The notes under the pieces were generated by a model. The model was not told the origin of the DNA and searched no databases. It saw only the letters and a list, made by a program, of their open reading frames with translations. From NCBI GenBank assembly GCA_947258795.1, contig CAMYJU010000008.1:62001-126000 (forward strand): DNA of 64,000 bases. The letters are read 5' to 3'. How positions within the stretch are numbered: the first letter of the stretch is position 1; each line of letters begins with the position of its first letter. This DNA is from an uncultured Gammaproteobacteria bacterium (GTDB lineage: Bacteria > Pseudomonadota > Gammaproteobacteria > DRJJ01). Both the position numbers and the translations under genes were made by a program. Of this stretch, positions 46,852 to 56,420 are shown in pieces.

Positions 46852-49407
46852 GTGATAGCCGGGAAGTCTGTTAACCTGCTCATAGTGCTGCTATCAAGCC
46901 TGATGATGACTGCCTGTGGTGGCAGTGGCGGCTCGGACAATCAGGATCCACCTGCGCAACCTGCAATCAGTATCGCGGACAGCAGCGTCACCGAAGGTGA
47001 CAGTGGCACCAGCAACCTGGCATTCAACGTTAGCCTGTCGCAAAGTAGCAACCAGACCGTATCCGCAAGCTATTCCGTCACCGGCGGCAGTGCCCAGGCC
47101 GGTACTGATTTTATTGCCGCGAGCGGCACACTGGATTTCAACGCCGGCGAGACCAGTAAGACCATCACCGTGCTGGTCAATGGCGACACCGATGTCGAGA
47201 CCAATGAAACGCTGACACTAACCCTGAGTGCACCGGTCAATGCGACCCTGGCCAATGCGGTTGCGACCGGCACGATACTGAATGACGATGGCGTGGTGTC
47301 CGGCCTGCCGGCACGACCATCGAATACCACCTGTATTGCACCGGACCGTCCGGCCACCGGTGCAAGTATTACCCTGACCAACGCGTTTCCGAATATCAGT
47401 TTTACGCTGCCGATCAAAATGCTGCAGGCACCGAACAACCCGAATCGCTGGTACATGGTCGAGAAAGGCGGCACGGTACGTTATTTCAATAACGACGCCG
47501 GTGCGACCGCCACCACACTGTTTGCGAATATCAGCGACCGTGTCGACAGCTCTCCGAACGAGGCCGGTTTACTCGGCATGGTCTTTGACCCGGACTTTGC
47601 GAACAACGGCTATGTCTACCTGTCCTATACCCGTACCGGCACCACCGGTCCGTTAACCACTTACATTACCCGCTACCAGAGCCCGGACAATGGCCTGAGC
47701 CTGACCATCCCGCCGGCCAACCAGGAAGATGTGATTCTGACCGTTGAACAACCGTTCACCAACCATAATGGCGGCAATATCGCATTCGGCCCGGATGGTC
47801 TGTTGTATATCGGACTCGGTGACGGCGGTAGTGGCGGTGATCCGCAGGGGCATGGCCAGAACACCAGTAGCTTGCTCGGATCTCTGTTACGCATCGATAT
47901 TCGCGTGACCCCGCAGGACTGGACCAACGGTATCCGTTATTACATCCCGCCCGGCAACCCGTTTGCCAGCAACACCAGCTGCAACGGTGGCTGCGCGGAG
48001 ATCTATGCCTGGGGTCTGCGTAACCCGTGGCGCTGGAGCTTTGATAGTGCGAATGGTGATCTGTGGCTGGGCGATGTCGGGCAGAACACTCGCGAGGAAA
48101 TCAACCTGGTCAAGATCGGTGGCAATTACGGCTGGAACCTGTGTGAAGGCACATCGGATTTCAGTGGGTCTGGCTGTACCACGCCCGGCATCCAGGCGCC
48201 GATCGTGGACTATAGCCGCAGCGGCGGGCATTGCTCGGTGACCGGCGGTTATGTCTACCGCGGCAGCAACATCCCGGCACTACAGGGCGCCTATATCTAT
48301 GGGGACTTCTGCTCCGGCACTATCTGGAGCCTGCGCAACGGTGCGCCACCGGTCAGTTCGACACAGTTGCTGGATTCCAGCCTGCAACTGAACTCGTTCG
48401 CACAGGATCAAAACGGTGAAATCTATGCATTCGACTATGCCAGTGGTTCCGTGTTTCGCATCGATCCGCAAGGCGGCAACCCCGTCAGCACTATCCCGAC
48501 ACAGTTATCGGCCTCCGGCTGTGTCAGCACAAGCGATCCGACCCAGCCGGCCAGTGGCATGATCCCGTATGATATCAACGCGCTGTTCTGGTCGGACGGC
48601 GCGGACAAGCAACGCTGGCTGTCGATACCGGACGGCACCACGATCACGGTCAACAACAACCATGACTGGGTGTTCCCGATCGGCGCAGTACTGATGAAAC
48701 ATTTCCGTCTGGCCGGTCAGTTGATCGAAACGCGCTTACTGATGCGCCATACCGATGGCAGCTGGGCTGGCTACAGCTATGAATGGGACAATACGCTGAC
48801 CGATGCGACGCTGGTCAATGGCGGTAAAACCAGTCTGATCAACGGGCAGAACTGGCTCTACCCAAGCAGCAGCCAGTGTGACAACTGCCACACCACGGTT
48901 GCCGGGTTTACGCTTGGCCCCGAAACCGCGCAAATTAACCGCGACTTTACCTATCCGAGCACCGGCATTACCGCCAACCAGCTACAGACACTGGAATTCA
49001 TTGGCCTGTTCAGCGCCCCGCTGGGCGACATTCCAGCCAACCTACCGGCGCTGGCCGATCCGGCCGACACCAATGCCAGCCTGCACGACCGCGCGCGGGC
49101 CTACCTGCACACCAATTGCGCGCAGTGTCACCAGCCCGGCGGACCGACCCCGGCCAATATCGACCTGGATTACCGTACCCCTGACACCAATATGAATGCG
49201 TGTAACCTGGCCCCGGTCGGCACCGACCTCGGCATCGCCAATGCGGCATTGATTACCCCGGTCGACCCGGCCCGTTCCATCCTGTGGCAACGCATGCGCC
49301 GGCGTGATGTGTTCGGTATGCCGCCGCTGGCCAGCAACAACGTCGACAGCAGTGGCGAAGCCCTGCTACAAAGCTGGATCAATGGCATGAACAATAACTG
49401 CCAATAG
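46852..49407 (+). CDS. Exported lipoprotein: Calx-beta domain, PQQ-type sugar dehydrogenase beta-propeller and C-terminal dihaem domain
   Basis: The 851-residue protein starts with a GTG after a strong ribosome-binding site (AGGAGGTGACG) and a lipobox (LMMTAC, Cys22), then a Gly/Ser linker. Residues about 38-148 form a Calx-beta domain (SVTEGDSGTSNLAFNVSLS, GTDFIAASGTLDF). About 175-545 is a glucose/sorbosone dehydrogenase-like six-bladed propeller (GLLGMVFDPDFANNGYVYLS, HNGGNIAFGPDGLLYIGLGDGG, EIYAWGLRNPWRWSFD split from longer blocks). The last third (about 560-851) carries two haem c motifs, CDNCH and CAQCH. It probably oxidises a sugar or aldehyde at the outer membrane or cell surface and passes electrons to its own haems. 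Substrate and PQQ use are unproven. Confidence 0.85.
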   Translation: MIAGKSVNLLIVLLSSLMMTACGGSGGSDNQDPPAQPAISIADSSVTEGDSGTSNLAFNVSLSQSSNQTVSASYSVTGGSAQAGTDFIAASGTLDFNAGETSKTITVLVNGDTDVETNETLTLTLSAPVNATLANAVATGTILNDDGVVSGLPARPSNTTCIAPDRPATGASITLTNAFPNISFTLPIKMLQAPNNPNRWYMVEKGGTVRYFNNDAGATATTLFANISDRVDSSPNEAGLLGMVFDPDFANNGYVYLSYTRTGTTGPLTTYITRYQSPDNGLSLTIPPANQEDVILTVEQPFTNHNGGNIAFGPDGLLYIGLGDGGSGGDPQGHGQNTSSLLGSLLRIDIRVTPQDWTNGIRYYIPPGNPFASNTSCNGGCAEIYAWGLRNPWRWSFDSANGDLWLGDVGQNTREEINLVKIGGNYGWNLCEGTSDFSGSGCTTPGIQAPIVDYSRSGGHCSVTGGYVYRGSNIPALQGAYIYGDFCSGTIWSLRNGAPPVSSTQLLDSSLQLNSFAQDQNGEIYAFDYASGSVFRIDPQGGNPVSTIPTQLSASGCVSTSDPTQPASGMIPYDINALFWSDGADKQRWLSIPDGTTITVNNNHDWVFPIGAVLMKHFRLAGQLIETRLLMRHTDGSWAGYSYEWDNTLTDATLVNGGKTSLINGQNWLYPSSSQCDNCHTTVAGFTLGPETAQINRDFTYPSTGITANQLQTLEFIGLFSAPLGDIPANLPALADPADTNASLHDRARAYLHTNCAQCHQPGGPTPANIDLDYRTPDTNMNACNLAPVGTDLGIANAALITPVDPARSILWQRMRRRDVFGMPPLASNNVDSSGEALLQSWINGMNNNCQ

Positions 49408-49450
49408 GCGCTTTATTGACAGCCTGACGATTGCACAGCATGCTTGAGGC

Positions 49451-50059
49451 ATGGCTCTATTACTAACCAGCTTATGCCGCTACTTGATACCAGTCCTTCT
49501 TGCGTTGTTGCTGTCACCAGTTGCACAGGCGGCCGATGTCACTACCGGGGAAAACCCGGACACCGGTCTACGCTACTGGCAATGGCACGCCGGTGACCTG
49601 CTGCTGAAACTCACACAGCGCCTGCCGGATCAAACACGGGCGTTTTTTCTGGCACGCGGCTTTAACGCAAAACAGTCCGACATGATCGCGACCAGCTGTG
49701 TGTTTCAGTCGATGATGAAAAACACCGGCAAGAACTCGGTGATCGAACTCGACCTGAGCAAATGGAAAGTGACACATGGCGGGCAGCAGCAGACCTTACA
49801 TACCCGTGAGGTCTGGACCAAGCTGTGGCAACAGCAAAAGGCCGATATGGCCGCGCAAATTGCATTTGAATGGTCACTGCTACCGACCCGGCAAACCTAT
49901 CTGGGTGACGACTACAACTGGGGTATGTCCAGTTATGGCCTGAAACCGGGCAGCCGCTTTGACCTGTATTTCAGCTGGCAACGCAACGGCATTAACCATC
50001 ATGGCCGGATCAACGGTATCGAATGTCCGGCAGATATCCACCCGGAGCCGCCTCAATGA
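49451..50059 (+). CDS. Secreted protein of unknown function
   Basis: The 202-residue protein has a clear signal peptide (cleavage near AQA-ADV, residue 28) and no other hydrophobic span. It is rich in Trp and Gln and has two mature Cys (C83 and C192), which could form a disulfide. I do not recognise the family. It lies 43 bases after the dehydrogenase gene and overlaps the TlpA gene by four bases (ATGA), so these exported proteins are probably made together. Confidence 0.75.
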   Translation: MALLLTSLCRYLIPVLLALLLSPVAQAADVTTGENPDTGLRYWQWHAGDLLLKLTQRLPDQTRAFFLARGFNAKQSDMIATSCVFQSMMKNTGKNSVIELDLSKWKVTHGGQQQTLHTREVWTKLWQQQKADMAAQIAFEWSLLPTRQTYLGDDYNWGMSSYGLKPGSRFDLYFSWQRNGINHHGRINGIECPADIHPEPPQ

Positions 50060-50619
50060 AAAACGCGATGATAAAAAGAATCATTGTACTTTGCACTGCC
50101 TGTCTGTGGCTGTGCTCTGCATTCGCCGGCCAGGGTCTGAGCCCTGTCAACGAAAAACCGGTCGCACCGGATTTCAGCCTGGCCGACCTGGATGGTAATA
50201 CACATAAACTGTCTGACTACCGCGGCAAAGTGGTGCTACTGAATTTCTGGGCCACCTGGTGTCCGCCGTGTCGATTCGAGATGCCTTCGATGCAAAATGC
50301 CTGGTTGCAGACCAAGGACCAGGGCATCGTGATCCTGGCTATCGATGTCGGCGAGGACGAGGACACCATTTTTACCTTTACCGGTGACTACCCGGTTGAG
50401 TTCCCTTTGTTACTGGACCGGGACTCAAAGGTAATCCGCCAATGGCCGGTACGCGGCCTGCCGACCACCTTTGTGATCGATCCGGACGGGCGCATCGTTT
50501 ATCGCGCGATTGGCGGCAGACACTGGGACGACCCGGCCTTGCTCGATAAACTCCGTGAATTACTACCCAGTCGTGCCCCCACACAGCACCAGCCAGTAAG
50601 CAAACCACTCCAGAAATAA
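50056..50619 (+). CDS. TlpA-family periplasmic thioredoxin
   Basis: The 187-residue protein has a signal peptide ending near AFA, and a TlpA/ResA-type thioredoxin domain with active site WCPPC (C69, C72) and the cis-Pro loop RGLPTTFVIDPDGR. It reduces disulfides outside the cytoplasm, for example in apocytochromes or copper proteins. The ATG overlapping the previous stop is chosen over an in-frame ATG 33 bases upstream. A natural substrate would be its neighbour's Cys pair or the dihaem domain of the gene before (inference). Confidence 0.9.
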   Translation: MKNAMIKRIIVLCTACLWLCSAFAGQGLSPVNEKPVAPDFSLADLDGNTHKLSDYRGKVVLLNFWATWCPPCRFEMPSMQNAWLQTKDQGIVILAIDVGEDEDTIFTFTGDYPVEFPLLLDRDSKVIRQWPVRGLPTTFVIDPDGRIVYRAIGGRHWDDPALLDKLRELLPSRAPTQHQPVSKPLQK

Positions 50620-50927
50620 AAATACTATAAATAACAATAAGATATAAAATCCTTACCCCGCGTGACCTGTGCCGGTAGCGCTCAGGGATAAACACATAAC
50701 TTATGTGCCGAAAATCACATACTATATTAGTCAGATAGTTCTAGAATTACTCTCGAATAACAATAATAATAGCCATATATATAATATGGTAATAATAACA
50801 TTAAGTATGGTGCACAAAGGGTAATCAACAGCCAGGCCTGGATGCGAGGTGTTTGCGCCTGCCCTTTGAAATAACAGCGTATGCCGGACAAGGCTTTCAT
50901 GGAGTCAGTCATACGCTAGAGGTAGCA
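50620..50927. other. AT-rich intergenic region with two palindromes
   Basis: No gene was found. CACATAACTTATGTG (50693-50707) and CCATAT-ATATA-ATATGG (50773-50789) are perfect inverted repeats and could be regulator sites for the Crp/Fnr-type gene that follows. Confidence 0.4.
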
Positions 50928-51644
50928 ATGCAATCAATAATAAAGCAACCCGAGTATCAGCGGGTTGATGTTGAGGCGATCCTGAGTCGTTATCCGGATC
51001 TGGCCGGCTATGCCGATGATCAATGTCGCGCGATGCTGGCTAAGGCCAGTATTGTCACATTTCCCGACAAATGCCTGTTGTTCAGCGAATCCCATGTCTG
51101 TCAGAACTTCATGTTACTGCTGGACGGCACGGTCAGGGTGTTCAAACAATCGGAAGAAGGCCGCGAGGTAACGATCTACCGAGTATCACCGGGGGAACTG
51201 TGCATGCTCAGCCTGAACAGCATGATGTCACAGAATCCTTATCCGGCATCGGCGATGTCTGAAGGTGATATTACCGCGATTTCAATCTCATCCTGCGAAT
51301 TCAACCAGGCCATACGTGAGTCTGACGGTTTCCGTTCCTTCGTGCTGACATCGCTGACCCAACGGCTAAGCGATGTCATCTCACTGGTCACCGACATTAC
51401 CTTTCACCGGCTGGATATACGCCTCGCCTGCCTGCTCGGTCACCTGTTCGAGCGTTCACAGGGCAGTTCCCTGGACATCACCCATGCCGAACTGGCGCGT
51501 GAACTTGGTACCACCCGCGAGGTAATCAGCCGCATCCTGAAAGAATTCGAACTGCAGAAATGTATACGCCTGGGCCGCGGCCACATACACCTGAGTTCAC
51601 CAGAGGGCATGGCCTGGTTCGTGAACGAAAGAAACGGGGGTTGA
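50928..51644 (+). CDS. Crp/Fnr-family transcription regulator, copy 1
   Basis: The 238-residue protein has an N-terminal cyclic-nucleotide-binding-like domain (about 25-140) and a C-terminal winged helix with recognition segment ELARELGTTREVISRILKEF. It lacks the N-terminal Cys cluster of FNR but has scattered Cys (in DDQCR, DKCLL, HVCQN, GELCML), so a redox or other ligand is possible. The ATG at 50928 has AGAGG upstream. It is followed by convergent pilZ. Confidence 0.88.
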   Translation: MQSIIKQPEYQRVDVEAILSRYPDLAGYADDQCRAMLAKASIVTFPDKCLLFSESHVCQNFMLLLDGTVRVFKQSEEGREVTIYRVSPGELCMLSLNSMMSQNPYPASAMSEGDITAISISSCEFNQAIRESDGFRSFVLTSLTQRLSDVISLVTDITFHRLDIRLACLLGHLFERSQGSSLDITHAELARELGTTREVISRILKEFELQKCIRLGRGHIHLSSPEGMAWFVNERNGG

Positions 51645-51657
51645 TTGAAGGCTTAAG

Positions 51658-52104
51658 CTAGTCGCTGCCCATACGCGGGAATGACTTGGCGTAGCGCTGT
51701 ATCCACTCCAGCGCGGCATCCTTGCTGCTGAGATGACGGCCTTCCTGTTCCAGTACGCGGCGGCGGTATACCTCGATCTGGCATACCTGCTCGACCATCC
51801 GTGCGCGGTAACCCTGTACCTCATCCATAAACTCGATGCCAAGCTCGAAGTGACCATCGATAGCATGACACCACGCCACCCGACCGGTAATGGTAAAGCT
51901 CGGCTCGACGATATTGATGCTCATATTGAGAATATCGCCAACCTTCCAGGCATGATCCGAATCGATCGCCAAACCACCATAGCTGATATTGCGAATACGT
52001 TCGGTTGGTGTTTGCGTGCTAGCAGTATTGACGGACTGTATATCGACAGGAATATCCGCCGGATGACGGATAAATCGACGATGACTGGATTCCACTGCAC
52101 CCAT
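51658..52104 (-). CDS. PilZ-domain protein (cyclic-di-GMP receptor candidate)
   Basis: The 148-residue protein has the RxxxR motif (RRFIRHP) and NISYGGLAI, the N/DxSxxG motif, so both c-di-GMP-binding parts are present. A C-terminal helical tail of about 60 residues follows. The ATG at 52104 with AAGG upstream is preferred over a TTG eight codons earlier. It may affect motility or pili. Confidence 0.86.
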   Translation of the reverse strand: MGAVESSHRRFIRHPADIPVDIQSVNTASTQTPTERIRNISYGGLAIDSDHAWKVGDILNMSINIVEPSFTITGRVAWCHAIDGHFELGIEFMDEVQGYRARMVEQVCQIEVYRRRVLEQEGRHLSSKDAALEWIQRYAKSFPRMGSD

Positions 52105-52200
52105 AGCCTTGTCCTTGACAGTCGGCAACCTATTAAGGTTTATGTAGCACTGATTGCTGTAAAGTCAATTACCAGGCCAGGATGCAGCTCACATTGAAAT

Positions 52201-53394
52201 CTATTCCGATGTCGGGGTAGCGGAAATACGATGGATACTCAGGTCGGCGCCCATGTATTCCTGTTCCTGATCCAGACGGATACCCACCGCTGCACGTAAG
52301 ACACCATACACAATAAGGCCGCCGGCAAACGCAATGCCGATACCTGTCAGGGTACCAATCAACTGGACGATAAAGCTGACCCCACCGACGCCACCGAGCG
52401 CTGTCGCGCCAAAGATACCGGCCGCAATACCACCCCAGGCACCACACAGGCCATGCAAAGGCCAGACACCGAGGACATCATCGATCTTCCAGCGGTTCTG
52501 GGTCAGGGTAAAGCTCACCACGAACAGGCCACCAGCCACCGTGCCGGTCACCAGCGCCCCCAGCGGATGCATAATGTCGGAGCCGGCACAAACCGCGACC
52601 AGCCCGGCCAATGGTCCGTTGTGGATAAAGCCCGGGTCATTGCGTCCAGCCACCAGCGCAGCCAGCGTACCGCCAACCATGGCCATCAGTGAGTTCAGTG
52701 CGACCAGCCCACTGATACCGGATACCGACTGTGCCGACATCACGTTAAACCCGAACCAGCCTACGGTCAGCACCCAGGCACCCAGCGCCAGAAACGGGAT
52801 ACTGGATGGCGGGTGTGCATAGATCTCACCTTGTGGACCATAGCGGCCATGACGGGGACCCAGCAGCAACACTGCCGCCAATGCAATCCAGCCACCGACT
52901 CCGTGTACCACCACCGATCCGGCAAAATCATGGAAACCGACACCGAACTGGCTGCTCAGCCAATCCTGAAAGCCAAGATTACTGCTCCAGATCATGCCTT
53001 CGAAGAACGGGTAGATCAAAGCCACCAGCGCAAACGTTGCGAACAACTGCGGATAAAAACGCGCCCGCTCGGCGATACCACCGGAGACGATCGCCGGTAC
53101 CGCGGCGGCAAAGGTCAGCAGGAAGAAAAAGCGCACCAGTTCGATACCGTTTTTCTCGGCCAGCACCTCGGCCCCGGAAAAGAAATCGATGCCGTAGGCA
53201 ATGCTGTAACCGATAAAGAAATAGGCTATGGTCGACATACAAAAGTCAGTAAGAATCTTGACCAGGGCGTTGACCTGGTTCTTTTCGCGTACGGTACCTA
53301 CTTCCAGAAACGCAAATCCGGCATGCATGGCCAGCACCATCGCCGCGCCGATCAACAGAAAAAATACATCGCTACCTGACTGTAAGGACTCCAT
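52201..53394 (-). CDS. amt: Ammonium transporter
   Basis: The 397-residue Amt/Mep/Rh protein has about 11 membrane spans. Conserved pieces include FAGSVVVHGVGGWIALAAVL with the first pore His, GWFGFNVMSAQ, and PLHGLCGAWGGIAAG with the second pore His. The ATG at 53394 follows GGGAGG at good distance. No glnK gene is adjacent, unlike in enteric bacteria. The N-terminus lacks an obvious signal peptide. Confidence 0.94.
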   Translation of the reverse strand: MESLQSGSDVFFLLIGAAMVLAMHAGFAFLEVGTVREKNQVNALVKILTDFCMSTIAYFFIGYSIAYGIDFFSGAEVLAEKNGIELVRFFFLLTFAAAVPAIVSGGIAERARFYPQLFATFALVALIYPFFEGMIWSSNLGFQDWLSSQFGVGFHDFAGSVVVHGVGGWIALAAVLLLGPRHGRYGPQGEIYAHPPSSIPFLALGAWVLTVGWFGFNVMSAQSVSGISGLVALNSLMAMVGGTLAALVAGRNDPGFIHNGPLAGLVAVCAGSDIMHPLGALVTGTVAGGLFVVSFTLTQNRWKIDDVLGVWPLHGLCGAWGGIAAGIFGATALGGVGGVSFIVQLIGTLTGIGIAFAGGLIVYGVLRAAVGIRLDQEQEYMGADLSIHRISATPTSE

Positions 53395-53622
53395 AACGCC
53401 TCCCACTTAATTGTAATTCGATTGCTGTCAGTCCGAGTTGCCACCTTTTCCAGGCCCTGTGGGGCCGGTTTTTAGCATTCTGTCGCAACGCCGCAATGAT
53501 GACATAAATTCGAGTGCCACATCCAGTTTCCACTTGTCCATGGCCCGCGCAGCGATGCCGCATACAAATATTACTAAACACAAAACAACTGTCCGCCAAC
53601 ACAGCTCAAGAGACTTGTATCA

Positions 53623-55191
53623 ATGGTCGCTAATAAAGCTATGACTGAAACTGCCACACCGATAAACAGCCAGTTCGGACTCCGTGACCTCGACCACTGG
53701 GTCAGCGAGCTCAATAACCGGCAAATGCCTGCTTTTGCCCATACGGCTCATGCGATCGCCGAACAGGTTCAGGACGAAAACAGCTCGGCAGCGCAGCTGG
53801 CCCGCGAGATCCTTCAGGATCCGACCATGACCGCACGCGTACTGAAAATGGCCAATACCGTGCTGCACAATCCAGGGCAGGCCAAAATCAGTACCATCAG
53901 CCGCGCGATCGTGGTGCTCGGTTTCGCGACCGTGCGCCGAATTTGCGTCAGTATTTCATTTATCGACGCGCTGCTCGAGAAAGGGCCGAAAGAAAACATG
54001 CTCAAATCGCTGGCCCTGAGTTTTCACGCCGCGACCCACGCGCACATGCTTGCTGAACAGCGGGGGGACAGCAACCCGGAAGAGGTCTATATCGCGACCC
54101 TGCTCTACCATCTCGGCAACATGGTGTTCTGGTGCTTTGCCAACGATTTTGACCGCGACCTGTACCAACAATTACAAACAGCATTGTCCACCACTGATGC
54201 TGCAGACCACAGCGAAATCGAACGACGCATCCTGGGATTCTGTCTGAAAGACCTGTCCGCTGCGCTGAACAGGGAATGGCAACTAAGTGAACTGCTCGAA
54301 CAGGCACTGCAAAACCGGCGCAGCAAGGACAAACGGGTCGGCAACCTGAGCATGGGCTACGAACTGGCAGACACCATCCAGCAAGGCTGGGACTCGCCGG
54401 AAGTCAAAAAAATCATCCAGCGCACGGCCGAAATACTGTACATCCCGCAGCATAAGGCCGAGGCACTAATCAAGGAAAACACTGAACTGGCCTGCCGCAC
54501 CCTGTCCAGCCTGGGTGCGGGCAAGGTCAATCACCTGATTCCGCGCCCACCGAAACCGACGGTGTCCGATTGCGGCGTACTACAACCCGATACGCAACTA
54601 CCGGAGGGTGAACCCGACACAGCGGACCGGAATGAAGCAAATCACCCGCAACAGCCGCCTGAACAGAACGGCGACCCGCAATTACAACTGACCATCCTGC
54701 GTGAAATCTCCGAACAGCTGGAAGAGGGATCGAATATCACCCTGCTGCTGGAAATGGTGCTGGAGGGTATCCATCGCGGTATAGGCATGGACCGCACGCT
54801 ACTGGCATTGATGACGCCTGATCGCAACAACTTGCGCACCAAGCTGGCGCTCGGAACAGACCGGGAACAGTTGAGCGAACAGTTCTCGTTTCGTATGGAT
54901 CAGCCTGGCCAGATCAAAAATCTGATCGAACCACAACGCAGCCTGGCTATCGACCCGAGTCAGCCGCCCTGGGACAGCCGCCTGCGTAATGACGCGATCG
55001 GTGAGATTTGCCAGGGAGAAGGCTTTTTTATCAGCCCGGTTATCGTTAACCGCAAGCTCATCGGCGTGTTCTATGCCGACCGGGCGATCAGCAAACGCAG
55101 TATGGACAAGGCCAGTTTCAACAGCTTCAAACTGTTTGTGCAACAGGCCAGCATGGGCCTGAGTCATTGTCAGTCGGTTGCTCAGAAATAA
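53623..55191 (+). CDS. HDOD-domain signalling protein with C-terminal GAF domain
   Basis: The 522-residue cytoplasmic protein has an HDOD domain (about 30-230: QMPAFAHTAHAIAEQVQDE, ILQDPTMTARVLKMANT, ISRAIVVLGFATVRRI), a Pro/Glu/Gln-rich linker (about 310-350) and a GAF-like domain (about 360-515, VIVNRKLIGVFYADRA). HDOD proteins are non-enzymatic relatives of HD phosphohydrolases and act in regulatory networks, often with c-di-GMP. An ATG six codons downstream is an alternative start. Confidence 0.85.
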   Translation: MVANKAMTETATPINSQFGLRDLDHWVSELNNRQMPAFAHTAHAIAEQVQDENSSAAQLAREILQDPTMTARVLKMANTVLHNPGQAKISTISRAIVVLGFATVRRICVSISFIDALLEKGPKENMLKSLALSFHAATHAHMLAEQRGDSNPEEVYIATLLYHLGNMVFWCFANDFDRDLYQQLQTALSTTDAADHSEIERRILGFCLKDLSAALNREWQLSELLEQALQNRRSKDKRVGNLSMGYELADTIQQGWDSPEVKKIIQRTAEILYIPQHKAEALIKENTELACRTLSSLGAGKVNHLIPRPPKPTVSDCGVLQPDTQLPEGEPDTADRNEANHPQQPPEQNGDPQLQLTILREISEQLEEGSNITLLLEMVLEGIHRGIGMDRTLLALMTPDRNNLRTKLALGTDREQLSEQFSFRMDQPGQIKNLIEPQRSLAIDPSQPPWDSRLRNDAIGEICQGEGFFISPVIVNRKLIGVFYADRAISKRSMDKASFNSFKLFVQQASMGLSHCQSVAQK

Positions 55192-55300
55192 AACAGCCAG
55201 AAAAAATCAGGTGGTCACATCCCTGCGAGCCACCCTGGAAAAGCATCCTTGCCCAAGACCATCCCTGATGCGGAAGAGTAGTAAAAGTCAGACGGACACC

Positions 55301-56008
55301 TCAGACCGCATGGCGTGCCCGTACCCGCTTGGCATCCATCACCTTCTCCTCGTTCGGCTCTTGCAGCGGGTAGTACCAGTATTGTTCTTGCCTGAACTGC
55401 GAAGGTGACTGCACCTTCAGCAGAATGGTGTCCGGTCTCATCGCGTTCAGCCCCTGTATATTCCCGGTCTCCTTACCGAACAGGGTCGTATCATATTGTT
55501 CCAGGTAACGCTCCGGATTCATGTCCAGTGTCACCACTTCACCCCAGCCTTCTTCTTCTGTCCGCGACTGGACAGTGTAGCGTTGCACCTCCGCCGCGCC
55601 CGAGATCACCATCATCGCGCCCTCACATCCCGGGTGGTCGTGCAAGGGTACCGGGGTTCCCGGATACAGCCTGATCAGGCTCAGACGGCCCAGCTCATCT
55701 TCATACAGGGTCTTGCCTGTCCAGTAATCCTCACTACCGTCCAACGAGATCAGCTGCTCGATCAGTTCCTGATAATCGGTAGACAACATCAGGTAGTGAT
55801 GCAGAAATAACAGGGTTCGCCCTACCCGTATGCTGGCCTCCCAGTCATTTTTTCGGGCACTGTACTGGGCAGTATGAACATGCTCGACCAGGTTTTCCCA
55901 AAGCTTCATCCCCCCCAACTGGAATGGCATACCGCCAGGCGCCATGACTTCCAGCGCCGGCTCATTGAATGACTTGTTTTTGGATGAGTGCGCATCAAAT
56001 TTCTGCAT
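55301..56008 (-). CDS. Cupin protein related to thiol dioxygenases
   Basis: The 235-residue protein has an N-terminal helical region (about 20-95) and a cupin (about 110-225) with LHDHPGCEGAMMVISGAAEV, giving two His and a nearby Cys as in cysteine/cysteamine dioxygenases. The third metal ligand, usually His in a GNIH motif, appears as Gln in TGNIQGLNAM. The ATG at 56008 has GGAG seven bases before it. A thiol oxidation role is likely but the substrate is unknown. Confidence 0.72.
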   Translation of the reverse strand: MQKFDAHSSKNKSFNEPALEVMAPGGMPFQLGGMKLWENLVEHVHTAQYSARKNDWEASIRVGRTLLFLHHYLMLSTDYQELIEQLISLDGSEDYWTGKTLYEDELGRLSLIRLYPGTPVPLHDHPGCEGAMMVISGAAEVQRYTVQSRTEEEGWGEVVTLDMNPERYLEQYDTTLFGKETGNIQGLNAMRPDTILLKVQSPSQFRQEQYWYYPLQEPNEEKVMDAKRVRARHAV

Positions 56009-56092
56009 GACCTGACTCCATTTTGTTTCTTGTGCGTGAGCAATCACTATGATCACCTCCTGCCAGCGCATCCTTAATTATTCTGTAGCCGC

Positions 56093-56269
56093 CTAACCCC
56101 GCTGCTCGCCGGCTGTCACGAGGATATGAGTCCTGCTCACAGCTTCTTGCTGTCCAGATAAAGGCTGGGCAGAAACCCGACTTTGCGAAGCCACTTCGGG
56201 TATACTCATGAAACTGATCGCAGCCATTAACGACAGTACCGACAAAACCAGCAGATTCGACACTTTCAT
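56093..56269 (-). CDS. Small exported or membrane protein, 58 residues
   Basis: The frame starts MKVSNLLVLSVLSLMAA, a signal peptide or membrane span, followed by about 35 polar residues rich in Gln, Ser and Ala. A GGGGG run precedes the ATG, with six bases between. The frame continues far upstream but that part is not protein-like. It lies 23 bases downstream of nothing on its strand except the cupin start region, and is divergent from a Crp-type regulator. I do not recognise it. Confidence 0.5.
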   Translation of the reverse strand: MKVSNLLVLSVLSLMAAISFMSIPEVASQSRVSAQPLSGQQEAVSRTHILVTAGEQRG

Positions 56270-56420
56270 CACCAACCCCCGTACATCTTTTCCTTGATTG
56301 ATTATTAGTATCAGCCAGATCCGCCGCAGACGCAGCGTCAAAAGTCCCTTCAGTTTTGTGAAAAATTCACTGAAATTAATCCGTACTAAGCGTTTCATAT
56401 GATGCAGACATGGAAAACCA

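Noticed and set aside
53503-53519. Possible sigma-54 promoter (TGGCAC-N5-TTTAT on the minus strand) before amt
   Set aside because: The -24 GG is present but the -12 GC is replaced by TT, which normally abolishes sigma-54 recognition.
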